64,000 bases of DNA from a bacterium. GTDB lineage: Bacteria > Bacillota > Bacilli > Lactobacillales > Streptococcaceae. Of this stretch, positions 55,176 to 63,430 are shown piece by piece (within the stretch, counting starts at the first letter, position 1; each line of letters opens with the position of its first letter). The stretch covers positions 1 to 64,000 of the forward strand of contig CAJNCV010000001.1 of assembly GCA_905221385.1 (NCBI GenBank), written 5' to 3'. The notes under the pieces were generated by a model that was given only the letters and a program-made list of their open reading frames with translations, did not search any database and was not told the DNA's origin. Made by a program: the position numbers and the translations under genes.

Positions 55176-56410
55176 TGAAAATAACAGATAAAAATTATAA
55201 TGATATTGTCGATGGAGTTTATAATGTTGATGCAGGAAAAGTAAAACGACCTTGGAGAGACGATAAGATTTTTAAATCAAATGGACAAACTTTTCGAGTT
55301 CTTAGTGCAAAAGACAATACCTCCAACGGTATGCAGGCGATGGCGGTTGCTCCTGTGGATAAAAATGGGAATGTGGATTATAGTCATGTAGTGATTGCTT
55401 ATGCAGGGACGAATAAAGATGACATAAAGGATCTTGGTACGGATGTACAGTCTTTAGGGCTTGGGAGGGATAAACTACAGTCTCGTTCAGGACTAAATTC
55501 TGCGAAAGTAGTAGATTCTCAGTTTGTGACAGCTTTGAATTATGCCAAGGAGGTGGAGGAAGAGGTCAGGCAAAAACATCCCTCTGCTAAAATCACAACT
55601 GCGGGGCATTCGCTTGGAGAGTCTCTGGCTATGTATGTTGCTTTAAAGCGAGGTTATGCCAATGTTGGGTATAACGGGCCAGATATTCATAACTTGATTT
55701 CGAAAGAAGAAATCAAGTACATGCAAGAACATCCAGAACAATTTCGCAATTACCGTCATAAGTATGATGTTATTGGCAATATTACGGGAAATACGACCCA
55801 AACAGCTATCTATCCCTACATCTACCCTGCAAAAGATAACTGGGGTGACAAGCTAGAGTATCATAACTTGTCACAGTGGAAGTTTGATGAGAATGGCCAG
55901 CTAGTTGATTTGGACGGAAAACGAGTCACGAATCTCAAAGTAACGGCGCTAGCAGAAGCAACAGCAGGTATGTACCGCTACCAAAAAATCAAAAGCTACC
56001 TCTCGGCAGATGGTTTGTCAAGCAAGGAAGAAATATACTTGGATAGCTTGCAGGGGATGGCACTAGGGGAAGGAATGGCTAATGCGGCTCGAGCAGGAGC
56101 AGACGACATCAAGCACCTTCAAGAGGAGGTGGTGTCAAAAGTACAAGAACTATGGAATCAGCTTGACTTTAGTAGTTTCCGATACCTGAGTTATGATGAA
56201 GTTCTATCGACTTTTGCGTCTGCGGGTGTGACTCAGGATACGATTGTCGGTTCAGTTAAGCAAGATTTTGAGCAAATGAATCAAAAGGTTGAAAAATTAG
56301 CCACAGAGTTTGATACCCTTAACCAACAGATTATCCAAGTCATTGAGAGTAAACTGGCCACAGATAAGGAATTGGCAGGAGAATTTAGAAAATGGAACAG
56401 TCGGATTTAG
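55175..56410 (+). CDS. Module 5: full-length reverse-LXG-like lipase toxin, subtype B
   Basis: A 411-residue protein starting at ATG 55175 (GGAG upstream inside the immunity gene); the upstream TTG reading is not needed. The variable N-terminus (MKITDKNYNDIVDGVYNVD) is followed by the constant core, the subtype B segment (IKDLGTDVQSLGLGRDKLQ) and the AGHSLGES elbow. From there to the end it nearly matches module 4, with triad candidates HKYDVIGN and YHNLSQW and the helical C-terminus. It overlaps the next gene by 19 bp. Secretion by a type VII system is inferred from the C-terminal domain and small partners. Confidence 0.75.
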   Translation: MKITDKNYNDIVDGVYNVDAGKVKRPWRDDKIFKSNGQTFRVLSAKDNTSNGMQAMAVAPVDKNGNVDYSHVVIAYAGTNKDDIKDLGTDVQSLGLGRDKLQSRSGLNSAKVVDSQFVTALNYAKEVEEEVRQKHPSAKITTAGHSLGESLAMYVALKRGYANVGYNGPDIHNLISKEEIKYMQEHPEQFRNYRHKYDVIGNITGNTTQTAIYPYIYPAKDNWGDKLEYHNLSQWKFDENGQLVDLDGKRVTNLKVTALAEATAGMYRYQKIKSYLSADGLSSKEEIYLDSLQGMALGEGMANAARAGADDIKHLQEEVVSKVQELWNQLDFSSFRYLSYDEVLSTFASAGVTQDTIVGSVKQDFEQMNQKVEKLATEFDTLNQQIIQVIESKLATDKELAGEFRKWNSRI

Positions 56411-56640
56411 TCTTCCAAAAGTTAAAAGCAAAAGAAAAAGAGTATTATGATTTGGAAGATGAGTATCTAAAGCAGAAAGCAACTTTTACGAATCAACGCA
56501 ATGAACTCTATGAACGTCGAGACCGCCTTGCCCGAATCATTGAAGACGAAGCTAGCAAAATGGATGTCTTTCTTCAAAAAGGACAACACAGTTACCAAGA
56601 TGGAGAACAGTTTTATAGGAGTTTACAACAATTGATGGAG
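55578..56640 (+). repeat. 1063-bp direct repeat, copy 2
   Basis: See 53601-54663. The right boundary is inside the small partner gene, after CAATTGATGGAG. Confidence 0.9.
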
Positions 56641-56784
56641 GATTCTCAGTTTGCGTGTAGGCGTAGAGAAAATGAATTGCAGTACCATGAAGAGGTGTTA
56701 GATAGAGATTATCGTAAAAAGCAAGATGAGTTAGAACAGACAATCGGAGATTTAAGGAGGTCGTATGCTCGCGCCGTTAAATGA
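56392..56784 (+). CDS. Module 5: small helical partner protein 1 (TlaA-like candidate)
   Basis: A 130-residue, highly charged, almost fully helical protein with heptad character (KLKAKEKEYYDLEDEYLKQK; later ENELQYHEEVLDRDYRKKQ). It has no signal peptide. Size, helicity and position directly after the lipase match the WXG100-like targeting partners encoded with LXG-type effectors. GGAG lies upstream within the toxin gene. It overlaps the next gene by 20 bp. Confidence 0.65.
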   Translation: MEQSDLVFQKLKAKEKEYYDLEDEYLKQKATFTNQRNELYERRDRLARIIEDEASKMDVFLQKGQHSYQDGEQFYRSLQQLMEDSQFACRRRENELQYHEEVLDRDYRKKQDELEQTIGDLRRSYARAVK

Positions 56785-57058
56785 ATATTATACAGATGAA
56801 GAATATGAATTTGCTTTACGTCAGATGTATCGCATGATGGAGAGGAATAGAATCTATACAATGGCGACAGTAATCTTAAAGGAAAAAAATTCTTTGCAAA
56901 CCAACTATAAAGAAAAAGTGAGAGAAAGTGCGGAGGAGACAAAAGTCGCTATTGGGAAAATAAAATCACAGATGGATACGGCCATAAAAGGTCAGGTAAA
57001 GAAAAAGTTGGAAGAAGTGACAACGGAGAAGCTATCTCAGTATGATTCCATTTGCTAA
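56765..57058 (+). CDS. Module 5: small helical partner protein 2
   Basis: A 97-residue helical, Lys/Glu-rich protein (MLAPLNEYYTDEEYEFALRQ, then KVRESAEETKVAIGKIKSQ). A strong AAGGAGG precedes the ATG. As the last gene of the array it is present once. Two small helical partners per reverse-LXG lipase is the arrangement described for S. aureus TslA, so it fits a second targeting factor. The family was not recognised from motifs. Confidence 0.6.
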   Translation: MLAPLNEYYTDEEYEFALRQMYRMMERNRIYTMATVILKEKNSLQTNYKEKVRESAEETKVAIGKIKSQMDTAIKGQVKKKLEEVTTEKLSQYDSIC

Positions 57059-57092
57059 TTTTATAGTGAGTGATATAGAATAATTATTACAA

Positions 57093-57115
57093 ACTGCACA
57101 GAGCAGTTTTTTTGC
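57093..57115 (+). terminator. Intrinsic terminator at the end of the array
   Basis: AAACTGC (57093-57099) and GCAGTTT (57105-57111) followed by TTTT. Confidence 0.85.
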
Positions 57116-57126
57116 TCTTGCTTTTC

Positions 57127-57197
57127 CTATGAAAAATCTCTGCAAGCTCTTTCAAAATATGGTAGAATGGAAGCAGTAGAATTAGAAAAGGAAATCG
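57127..57197 (+). repeat. Right copy of the 71-bp direct repeat; nitroreductase promoter and leader
   Basis: Contains TGGTAGAAT (extended -10) and AAAAGGAAAT (ribosome-binding site) of the downstream gene. It matches 49752-49822 at 67 of 71 positions. Confidence 0.92.
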
Positions 57198-57200
57198 ATT

Positions 57201-57806
57201 ATGAAATTTCTTGAATTAAATAAAAAACGTCATGCGACCAAGCATTTCACTGATAAACCGGTGGATCCCAAAGATGTTCGCACAGCTATCGAAATCGCAA
57301 CCTTGGCCCCAAGCGCTCACAACAGCCAACCTTGGAAATTTGTGGTGGTTCGTGAGAAAAATGCCGAACTAGCAAAATTGGCTTATGGTTCGAACTTTGA
57401 ACAGGTATCATCAGCGCCTGTAACCATTGCCTTGTTTACCGATACGGATCTTGCAAAACGTGCCCGCAAGATTGCCCGTGTTGGTGGTGCTAATAATTTC
57501 TCAGAAGAGCAACTTCAATATTTTATGAAGAATTTGCCTGCTGAGTTTGCGCGTTACAATGAACAACAGGTCAGCGACTACCTAGCCCTCAATGCAGGTT
57601 TGGTTGCCATGAACTTAGTTCTTGCTCTGACAGACCAGGGAATCGGTTCTAACATTATTCTTGGATTTGACAAATCAAAAGCCAACGAAGTTTTGGACAT
57701 TGAAGACCGTTTCCGCCCAGAACTCTTGATTACGGTAGGTTATACAGACGAAAAATTGGAACCAAGCTACCGCTTGCCAGTAGATGAAATTATCGAGAAA
57801 AGATAG
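57201..57806 (+). CDS. NAD(P)H nitroreductase family protein
   Basis: A 201-residue FMN-dependent nitroreductase. It starts MKFLELNKKRHATKHF with the R-x-x-x-x-F FMN-binding pattern, has ATLAPSAHNSQPWKFVVV near residue 33, and GIGSNIILGF near 150. It reduces nitro compounds or quinones; the native substrate is unknown. It heads an operon with pepV, the UDG-like gene and a rhodanese. Confidence 0.9.
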   Translation: MKFLELNKKRHATKHFTDKPVDPKDVRTAIEIATLAPSAHNSQPWKFVVVREKNAELAKLAYGSNFEQVSSAPVTIALFTDTDLAKRARKIARVGGANNFSEEQLQYFMKNLPAEFARYNEQQVSDYLALNAGLVAMNLVLALTDQGIGSNIILGFDKSKANEVLDIEDRFRPELLITVGYTDEKLEPSYRLPVDEIIEKR

Positions 57807-57818
57807 GAAGAAGAAAAA

Positions 57819-59219
57819 ATGACAGCAATTGATTTTACAGCAGAAGTAGAAAAACGCAAAGAAGACCTCTTGGCTGACTTGTTTAGCCTTTTGGAGATTA
57901 ACTCAGAACGTGATGATAGCAAGGCGGACGCTCAGCATCCATTTGGACCTGGTCCAGTAAAAGCCTTGGAAAAATTCCTTGAAATTGCAGATCGCGATGG
58001 CTATCCAACTAAGAATGTTGATAACTACGCAGGACATTTTGAGTTTGGTGATGGAGAAGAAGTTCTCGGAATCTTTGCTCACATGGACGTGGTGCCAGCT
58101 GGTAGTGGTTGGGACACAGATCCTTACACACCAACTATCAAAGATGGCCGCCTTTATGCGCGTGGAGCTTCAGACGACAAGGGGCCTACAACAGCTTGTT
58201 ACTATGGCTTGAAAATCATCAAAGAATTGGGCCTTCCAACTTCTAAGAAAGTTCGCTTTATTGTTGGAACAGACGAAGAATCAGGCTGGGCAGACATGGA
58301 CTACTACTTTGAGCACGTAGGACTTGCGAAACCAGACTTTGGTTTTTCTCCAGACGCTGAATTCCCAATCATCAATGGTGAAAAAGGAAATATCACGGAA
58401 TACCTTCACTTTGCAGGTGAAAATGCAGGCGCTGCTCGCCTTCACAGCTTCACGGGTGGTTTGCGTGAAAACATGGTGCCTGAATCAGCAACAGCAGTTG
58501 TTTCAGGTGACTTGGTTGACTTGCAAGCTAAACTTGATGCCTTTGTTGCAGAACACAAACTCAGAGGAGAAATTCAAGAAGAAGCTGGTCAATACAAGGT
58601 GACTGTAATTGGTAAATCAGCCCACGGTGCTATGCCTGCTTCAGGTGTCAATGGTGCAACTTACCTGGCTCTATTCCTCAGCCAGTTTGATTTTGCTGGA
58701 CCAGCCAAAGACTACCTCGACATCGCCGGTAATATTCTCTTGAATGACCATGAGGGTGAAAATCTCAAGGTGTCTCATGTGGATGAAAAGATGGGTGCCC
58801 TTTCTATGAATGCGGGTGTCTTCCGCTTCGATGAAACAAGTGCTGACAATACCATTGCCCTCAACTTCCGTTATCCAAAAGGAACAAGTCCAGAACAAAT
58901 CAAGTCAATCCTTGAAAACTTGCCAGTTGCTTCTGTTAGCCTTTCTGAACACGGTCACACCCCTCACTATGTGCCAATGGAAGATCCGCTTGTGCAAACC
59001 TTGTTGAATGTCTATGAAAAACAAACTGGACTTCAAGGTCATGAACAAGTCATCGGTGGTGGTACCTTTGGTCGCTTGCTGGAACGTGGGGTTGCCTACG
59101 GTGCTATGTTCCCAGACTCAATTGACACCATGCACCAAGCCAACGAATTTATCGCCTTGGATGATCTCTTCCGAGCAGCAGCAATCTATGCAGAAGCTAT
59201 TTACGAATTGATCAAATAA
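57819..59219 (+). CDS. pepV: Dipeptidase PepV
   Basis: A 466-residue M20-family zinc dipeptidase. The first metal motif is FAHMDVVPAGSGW near residue 87, then RGASDDKGPT, the catalytic GTDEESGW near 152, SPDAEFP, and HGAMPASGVNGA in the lid domain. It cleaves dipeptides with a free N-terminus, serving peptide nutrition in the cytoplasm. It lies 12 bp after the nitroreductase gene. Full length for the family. Confidence 0.94.
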   Translation: MTAIDFTAEVEKRKEDLLADLFSLLEINSERDDSKADAQHPFGPGPVKALEKFLEIADRDGYPTKNVDNYAGHFEFGDGEEVLGIFAHMDVVPAGSGWDTDPYTPTIKDGRLYARGASDDKGPTTACYYGLKIIKELGLPTSKKVRFIVGTDEESGWADMDYYFEHVGLAKPDFGFSPDAEFPIINGEKGNITEYLHFAGENAGAARLHSFTGGLRENMVPESATAVVSGDLVDLQAKLDAFVAEHKLRGEIQEEAGQYKVTVIGKSAHGAMPASGVNGATYLALFLSQFDFAGPAKDYLDIAGNILLNDHEGENLKVSHVDEKMGALSMNAGVFRFDETSADNTIALNFRYPKGTSPEQIKSILENLPVASVSLSEHGHTPHYVPMEDPLVQTLLNVYEKQTGLQGHEQVIGGGTFGRLLERGVAYGAMFPDSIDTMHQANEFIALDDLFRAAAIYAEAIYELIK

Positions 59220-59272
59220 AGCTATAGAAGTCTGAGATTTTATGCTTGGACTTCTTTTTGGAGGGAAAACAG

Positions 59273-59863
59273 ATGTCTCAAATCGAAAGAATCAAGCAAG
59301 CCATTATGGCGGATCCACAGAATGCCAGCTACACAGAACGCGGAATCGAACCTCTCTTTGCAGCGCCAAAAACTGCTCGCATTAATATTGTCGGTCAAGC
59401 TCCGGGGTTTAAAACACAAGAAGCTGGGATTTATTGGAAGGATAAGAGCGGTGATCGTCTGCGTGAGTGGCTAGGTGTAGATGAAGATACCTTTTACAAT
59501 TCGGGGTTGTTTGCAGTTATTCCCATGGACTTTTATTTCCCAGGACATGGAAAATCAGGCGACCTTCCACCCCGTAAAGGCTTTGCCGAAAAATGGCACC
59601 CACAACTTCTCAAGGAATGTCCAAATATTGAATTGACACTTTTGATTGGGCAATATGCCCAAGCCTATTATTTACATGAAAAAGTTAGTGGCAAGGTGAC
59701 AGAACGGGTAAAACACTACAAAGACTATCTACCAGAATTTTTCCCTCTGGTGCACCCCTCACCACGAAATCAAATCTGGATGGCCAACAATCCTTGGTTT
59801 GAGTCAGAAGTAGTGCCAGAGTTGAAAAAAAGAATTAAAGCTATTTTAGGAGAAAAAGAATGA
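59273..59863 (+). CDS. Uracil-DNA glycosylase superfamily protein
   Basis: A 196-residue protein of the UDG-like superfamily. The first motif is IVGQAPGFKTQEAG near residue 40 (G-x-A-P-G) and the second is VHPSPRNQIW near 160. ATG 59273 is chosen because GGAGGG lies 8 bp upstream; a longer reading begins in the intergenic region. Biochemical activity of this group is often unproven. It overlaps the rhodanese gene by 4 bp. Confidence 0.82.
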   Translation: MSQIERIKQAIMADPQNASYTERGIEPLFAAPKTARINIVGQAPGFKTQEAGIYWKDKSGDRLREWLGVDEDTFYNSGLFAVIPMDFYFPGHGKSGDLPPRKGFAEKWHPQLLKECPNIELTLLIGQYAQAYYLHEKVSGKVTERVKHYKDYLPEFFPLVHPSPRNQIWMANNPWFESEVVPELKKRIKAILGEKE

Positions 59864-60147
59864 AAGAAATTACCTTTGACGCATTTTACCAGCTTTACCA
59901 AAACGACCAACTTTCTCTAGTGGATGTGAGGGAAGTAGAAGAGTTCAAGACGCTTCATTTAGAAGGTGCTCGTAATTTACCTCTCAGTCAATTGGCTGAT
60001 ACTTATGAACAACTAGACAAAGACCGGCTTTACTACGTGATTTGTAAATCAGGAATGCGTTCATCGCGTGCTTGTCAATTTCTATCTGAACAGGGTTATG
60101 ACGTTATCAATGTCCAAGGTGGAATGACGGCCTTTGAAAATCTTTAA
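59860..60147 (+). CDS. Rhodanese-like domain protein
   Basis: A 95-residue single rhodanese domain. It has LVDVREVEEF (about 20-29), the active-site loop CKSGMRSSRA with the catalytic Cys near residue 66, and the closing GGMTAF. It could carry persulfide sulfur to an acceptor. It is coupled to the upstream gene by an ATGA overlap. Confidence 0.9.
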   Translation: MKEITFDAFYQLYQNDQLSLVDVREVEEFKTLHLEGARNLPLSQLADTYEQLDKDRLYYVICKSGMRSSRACQFLSEQGYDVINVQGGMTAFENL

Positions 60148-60173
60148 ACCTCTATGGCGATAAATCCTAGTTT

Positions 60174-60212
60174 TCCCTTGCTCGGCTCCAACTGAGTAAG
60201 GGATTTTGTTTT
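60174..60212 (+). terminator. Intrinsic terminator after the rhodanese gene
   Basis: TCCCTTGCTCGG pairs with CTGAGTAAGGGA around a 6-nt loop, followed by TTTTGTTTTT. Confidence 0.85.
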
Positions 60213-60331
60213 TAGATAATTCTTATTTTTAAAAATATTGAAAACATTCAATGATTAATTTTGGATACTTTTTTCAGAGTCTTAATCATGGTATACTAGG
60301 TCAGTATTTTAGAAATATGAAGGAGATTATT

Positions 60332-61657
60332 ATGGCTAAAAAAGGTGCCCTAACAGGCTTGCTCCTGTTTGGAATTTTTTTTGGTGCGGGGAACTTGATT
60401 TTTCCGCCTTCTCTAGGTGCCCTATCTGGAGAACAGTTTCTTCCTGCCATCGCAGGTTTTGTATTTTCGGGTGTCGGGATTGCTGTCCTAACGCTCATCA
60501 TCGGAACGCTCAATCCTAAAGGCTACATTTATGAGATTTCTAAGAAAATCTCACCTTGGTTTGCGACTCTTTATCTTGCAGTCCTCTATCTATCGATTGG
60601 TCCATTCTTTGCTATCCCACGTACAGCAACAACAGCTTACGAGGTCGGTATCAGCCCTCTCTTATCTGAAGCAAACAAAGGCCTAGGGTTGATTATCTTT
60701 ACCGTGCTTTACTTTGCAGCGGCTTATTTGATTTCACTCAATCCATCAAAGATTTTGGATCGAATCGGACGTATCTTGACGCCAGTCTTTGCTTTGTTGA
60801 TCGTTATCTTGGTTGTACTAGGTGCCTTCAAATACGGTGGAACCAGCCCTCAAGCGGCTTCAGCTGCTTATCAAGCTTCTGCCTTTGGTACAGGATTCCT
60901 AGAAGGTTATAATACCTTGGATGCCCTTGCTTCAGTTGCCTTCAGTGTGATTGCAGTTCAAACCTTGAAACAACTTGGATTTTCCAGTAAGAAAGAATAC
61001 ATTTCAACCATTTGGGTTGTTGGTATTGTGGTAGCTCTTGCCTTTAGCGCTCTTTACATTGGTTTAGGATTCCTTGGAAATCACTTCCCGGTACCCGCAG
61101 AAGCAATGAAGGGTGGAACACCAGGTGTTTATATCTTGTCGCAAGCTACTCAGGAAATCTTTGGTTCAACAGCTCAACTCTTCCTTGCTGTTATGGTAAC
61201 TGTAACCTGCTTCACAACGACAGTTGGCTTGATTGTATCTACAGCTGAGTTCTTTAATGAACGCTTCCCACAAATCAGCTACAAGATCTATGCAACTGCC
61301 TTTACCTTGATTGGATTTGCCATTGCAAACCTCGGTTTGGATGCAATCATTAAGTACTCAGTTCCAGTACTGGTAATCTTGTACCCAATCACCATCGCCA
61401 TTGTGATGATTGTGATTGTTAATAAGTTTGTCGCTCTATCAAAACCAGGTATGCAGTTAACTATTGGGCTTGTTACAGCGATTGCTCTTGCAAGCGTCCT
61501 TGGAAGTTCTTTTAAGATTGAGTTTCTAGCAAATCTCGTTAATGCTCTTCCGTTTGCAGCTGCCTCTCTACCATGGTTGGTGCCAGCAATTATCGGAATC
61601 TTGCTTTCACTGGTTCTACCAAACAAACAAGAGAGTGACGTTTTTGAGATGGAATAA
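60332..61657 (+). CDS. brnQ: Branched-chain amino acid:cation symporter
   Basis: A 441-residue LIVCS-family membrane transporter with about 12 segments. The N-terminus LLLFGIFFGAGNLIFPPSLG is the family signature, and GPFFAIPRTATTAYE follows near residue 92. ATG 60332 has AAGGAGAT upstream; the longer reading is rejected. A TGGTATACT extended -10 lies at 60289-60297. It imports leucine, isoleucine and valine. Confidence 0.94.
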   Translation: MAKKGALTGLLLFGIFFGAGNLIFPPSLGALSGEQFLPAIAGFVFSGVGIAVLTLIIGTLNPKGYIYEISKKISPWFATLYLAVLYLSIGPFFAIPRTATTAYEVGISPLLSEANKGLGLIIFTVLYFAAAYLISLNPSKILDRIGRILTPVFALLIVILVVLGAFKYGGTSPQAASAAYQASAFGTGFLEGYNTLDALASVAFSVIAVQTLKQLGFSSKKEYISTIWVVGIVVALAFSALYIGLGFLGNHFPVPAEAMKGGTPGVYILSQATQEIFGSTAQLFLAVMVTVTCFTTTVGLIVSTAEFFNERFPQISYKIYATAFTLIGFAIANLGLDAIIKYSVPVLVILYPITIAIVMIVIVNKFVALSKPGMQLTIGLVTAIALASVLGSSFKIEFLANLVNALPFAAASLPWLVPAIIGILLSLVLPNKQESDVFEME

Positions 61658-61689
61658 AAAAATTCTTGGTCATCGACCAAGAATTTTTT
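61656..61689. terminator. Bidirectional terminator after brnQ
   Basis: AAAAAATTCTTGGTC and GACCAAGAATTTTTT with a 3-nt loop, between convergent genes. Confidence 0.92.
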
Positions 61690-61705
61690 GTATGAGCACG
61701 ACTCA

Positions 61706-62257
61706 TTAGTTGGTTTGTTCGGTATAACCAGTGTCTTTAAGCATTTTTTTCGAGGCAGCAAAGCTTACACGGTTTCCAATACCAGAATATTCGTTCGGCA
61801 TTGCTTTTTTCAATTCGTCAAGACTCGCGACAGTCATGTCAACCTCGATGTTTTGGATAACTTTTTCGTCTTGAATTTCAACTTTTTGTGTAACCCCTTT
61901 GACCCCTTCATAACCTTTATAAGTATCGTCAACAATTTCCTTAATACCTTCCGCGGTATTATTAAGTTTTTCAGGGTCAAGTACATTATGAACAGTTTGT
62001 TTTACAACGTCATCTCCCTTCACAGTATAAGTCAAGGTAGAATGAATTCCAGGTTTGCTATTGTGAACAAATGTGTGGGTTTCTGTCTCATCTTTCTTTT
62101 CAGATGATTGTTGACTGCTTTGTTTGGTCTCGCTTGACTGAGTTGTTTTGTCTTCTTTGGTACTGCTGCTAGCAGGTGTAGATGCTTGTTTGGAGCATCC
62201 GAGCAGGAGGACAAGTGAAGCCACTAGGGCAAGTGAAGTTTTAACAAGAGTTTCCAT
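61706..62257 (-). CDS. DUF1307 (YehR-like) lipoprotein
   Basis: A 183-residue lipoprotein. The signal ends in a lipobox VLLLGC near residue 20, followed by a Ser/Thr/Lys linker and a DUF1307 domain that opens with THTFVHNSKPGIHSTLTYTV. ATG 62257 is chosen since AAAGGAAA lies 8 nt upstream, while the upstream ATGs lack a site. The function is unknown; it is anchored on the outer face of the membrane. Confidence 0.88.
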   Translation of the reverse strand: METLVKTSLALVASLVLLLGCSKQASTPASSSTKEDKTTQSSETKQSSQQSSEKKDETETHTFVHNSKPGIHSTLTYTVKGDDVVKQTVHNVLDPEKLNNTAEGIKEIVDDTYKGYEGVKGVTQKVEIQDEKVIQNIEVDMTVASLDELKKAMPNEYSGIGNRVSFAASKKMLKDTGYTEQTN

Positions 62258-62391
62258 AGAATTTCCTTTCATAATCAAAGCATTTGTATTATAACATGGA
62301 TCTATAGTGAAAGCAACTAAACATAGTTTTTCTCCTTTTGAGAAGGAGTCTGACTAGAAAAATGTTATAATGGTAGGAAAGAGGTGAAGAA

Positions 62392-63429
62392 ATGAATCAG
62401 ACTATAAACTATATCAAAGAACTAACCGCTATTGCATCACCAACGGGTTTCACTCGTGAGATTTCAGACTACTTGGTCCATACTTTAGAAGAGTTTGGTT
62501 ACCAGCCTGTTCGCACAGCCAAGGGCGGTGTCAATGTGACCATTAAAGGTCAAAATGATGAGCAACACCGCTATGTGACTGCCCATGTGGATACGCTGGG
62601 TGCTATTGTTCGTGCAGTCAAACCGGATGGTCGTCTCAAATTGGATCGTATTGGTGGATTCCCTTGGAACATGATTGAAGGTGAGAACTGTACGGTTCAT
62701 GTGGCTAGCACAGGTCAAAAGGTATCTGGGACTATTCTCATCCATCAAACTTCTTGCCATGTCTACAAAGATGCGGGAACTGCAGAACGTACGCAGGACA
62801 ATATGGAAGTGCGTTTGGACGAAAAAGTAACCAATGAAAAGGAAACGCGCGCCTTGGGCATCGAGGTTGGCGACTTTATCAGTTTTGACCCGAGAACTGT
62901 CGTGACAGAGACTGGTTTTATCAAGTCCCGTCACTTGGATGACAAAGTCAGCGCAGCGATTTTGCTCAATCTTCTTCGTGTTTATAAGGAAGAGGGGATA
63001 GCATTACCAGTAACAACTCATTTTGCTTTTTCAGTCTTTGAAGAGGTGGGCCACGGCGCCAACTCCAATATTCCAGCTCAGGTAGTAGAATATCTGGCTG
63101 TCGATATGGGTGCAATGGGAGATGACCAACAGACAGACGAATATACAGTGTCTATCTGTGTCAAGGACGCTTCAGGTCCTTATCACTACGACTTCCGTCA
63201 ACATTTAGTGACTTTGGCAAAGGAGCAAGATATTCCATTTAAGCTCGACATTTATCCATTTTACGGTTCGGATGCTTCGGCAGCTATGTCAGCAGGAGCC
63301 GAGGTCAAACATGCACTCCTTGGAGCTGGTATTGAATCCAGTCACTCTTACGAACGAACACACATTGATTCGGTCATGGCGACTGAACGTATGGTAGACG
63401 CCTATCTCAAGAGTGCATTGGTAGACTAA
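62392..63429 (+). CDS. M42-family glutamyl aminopeptidase / metallopeptidase
   Basis: A 345-residue dinuclear metal aminopeptidase of the M42 (FrvX/PepA) family. Metal and catalytic motifs are AHVDTLGAIV near residue 64, HLDDKVSAAILL near 182, FEEVGHGANSN near 216, VDMGAMGDD near 240 and SSHSYERTHIDS near 318. A TATAAT at 62363-62368 and GAGGTGAAG give the expression signals. It is followed 1 bp later by the HIT gene. Confidence 0.92.
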   Translation: MNQTINYIKELTAIASPTGFTREISDYLVHTLEEFGYQPVRTAKGGVNVTIKGQNDEQHRYVTAHVDTLGAIVRAVKPDGRLKLDRIGGFPWNMIEGENCTVHVASTGQKVSGTILIHQTSCHVYKDAGTAERTQDNMEVRLDEKVTNEKETRALGIEVGDFISFDPRTVVTETGFIKSRHLDDKVSAAILLNLLRVYKEEGIALPVTTHFAFSVFEEVGHGANSNIPAQVVEYLAVDMGAMGDDQQTDEYTVSICVKDASGPYHYDFRQHLVTLAKEQDIPFKLDIYPFYGSDASAAMSAGAEVKHALLGAGIESSHSYERTHIDSVMATERMVDAYLKSALVD

Positions 63430-63430
63430 T

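Noticed and set aside
49939-57058. CRISPR array or phage-derived island
   Set aside because: Repeats are gene-length or about 85 bp with coding sequence between them, and no integrase, phage structural gene or cas gene is seen.
61783-61790. TATTCGTT (AACGAATA on the minus strand)
   Set aside because: It is inside the coding sequence of the DUF1307 lipoprotein and no gene start follows at a suitable distance.
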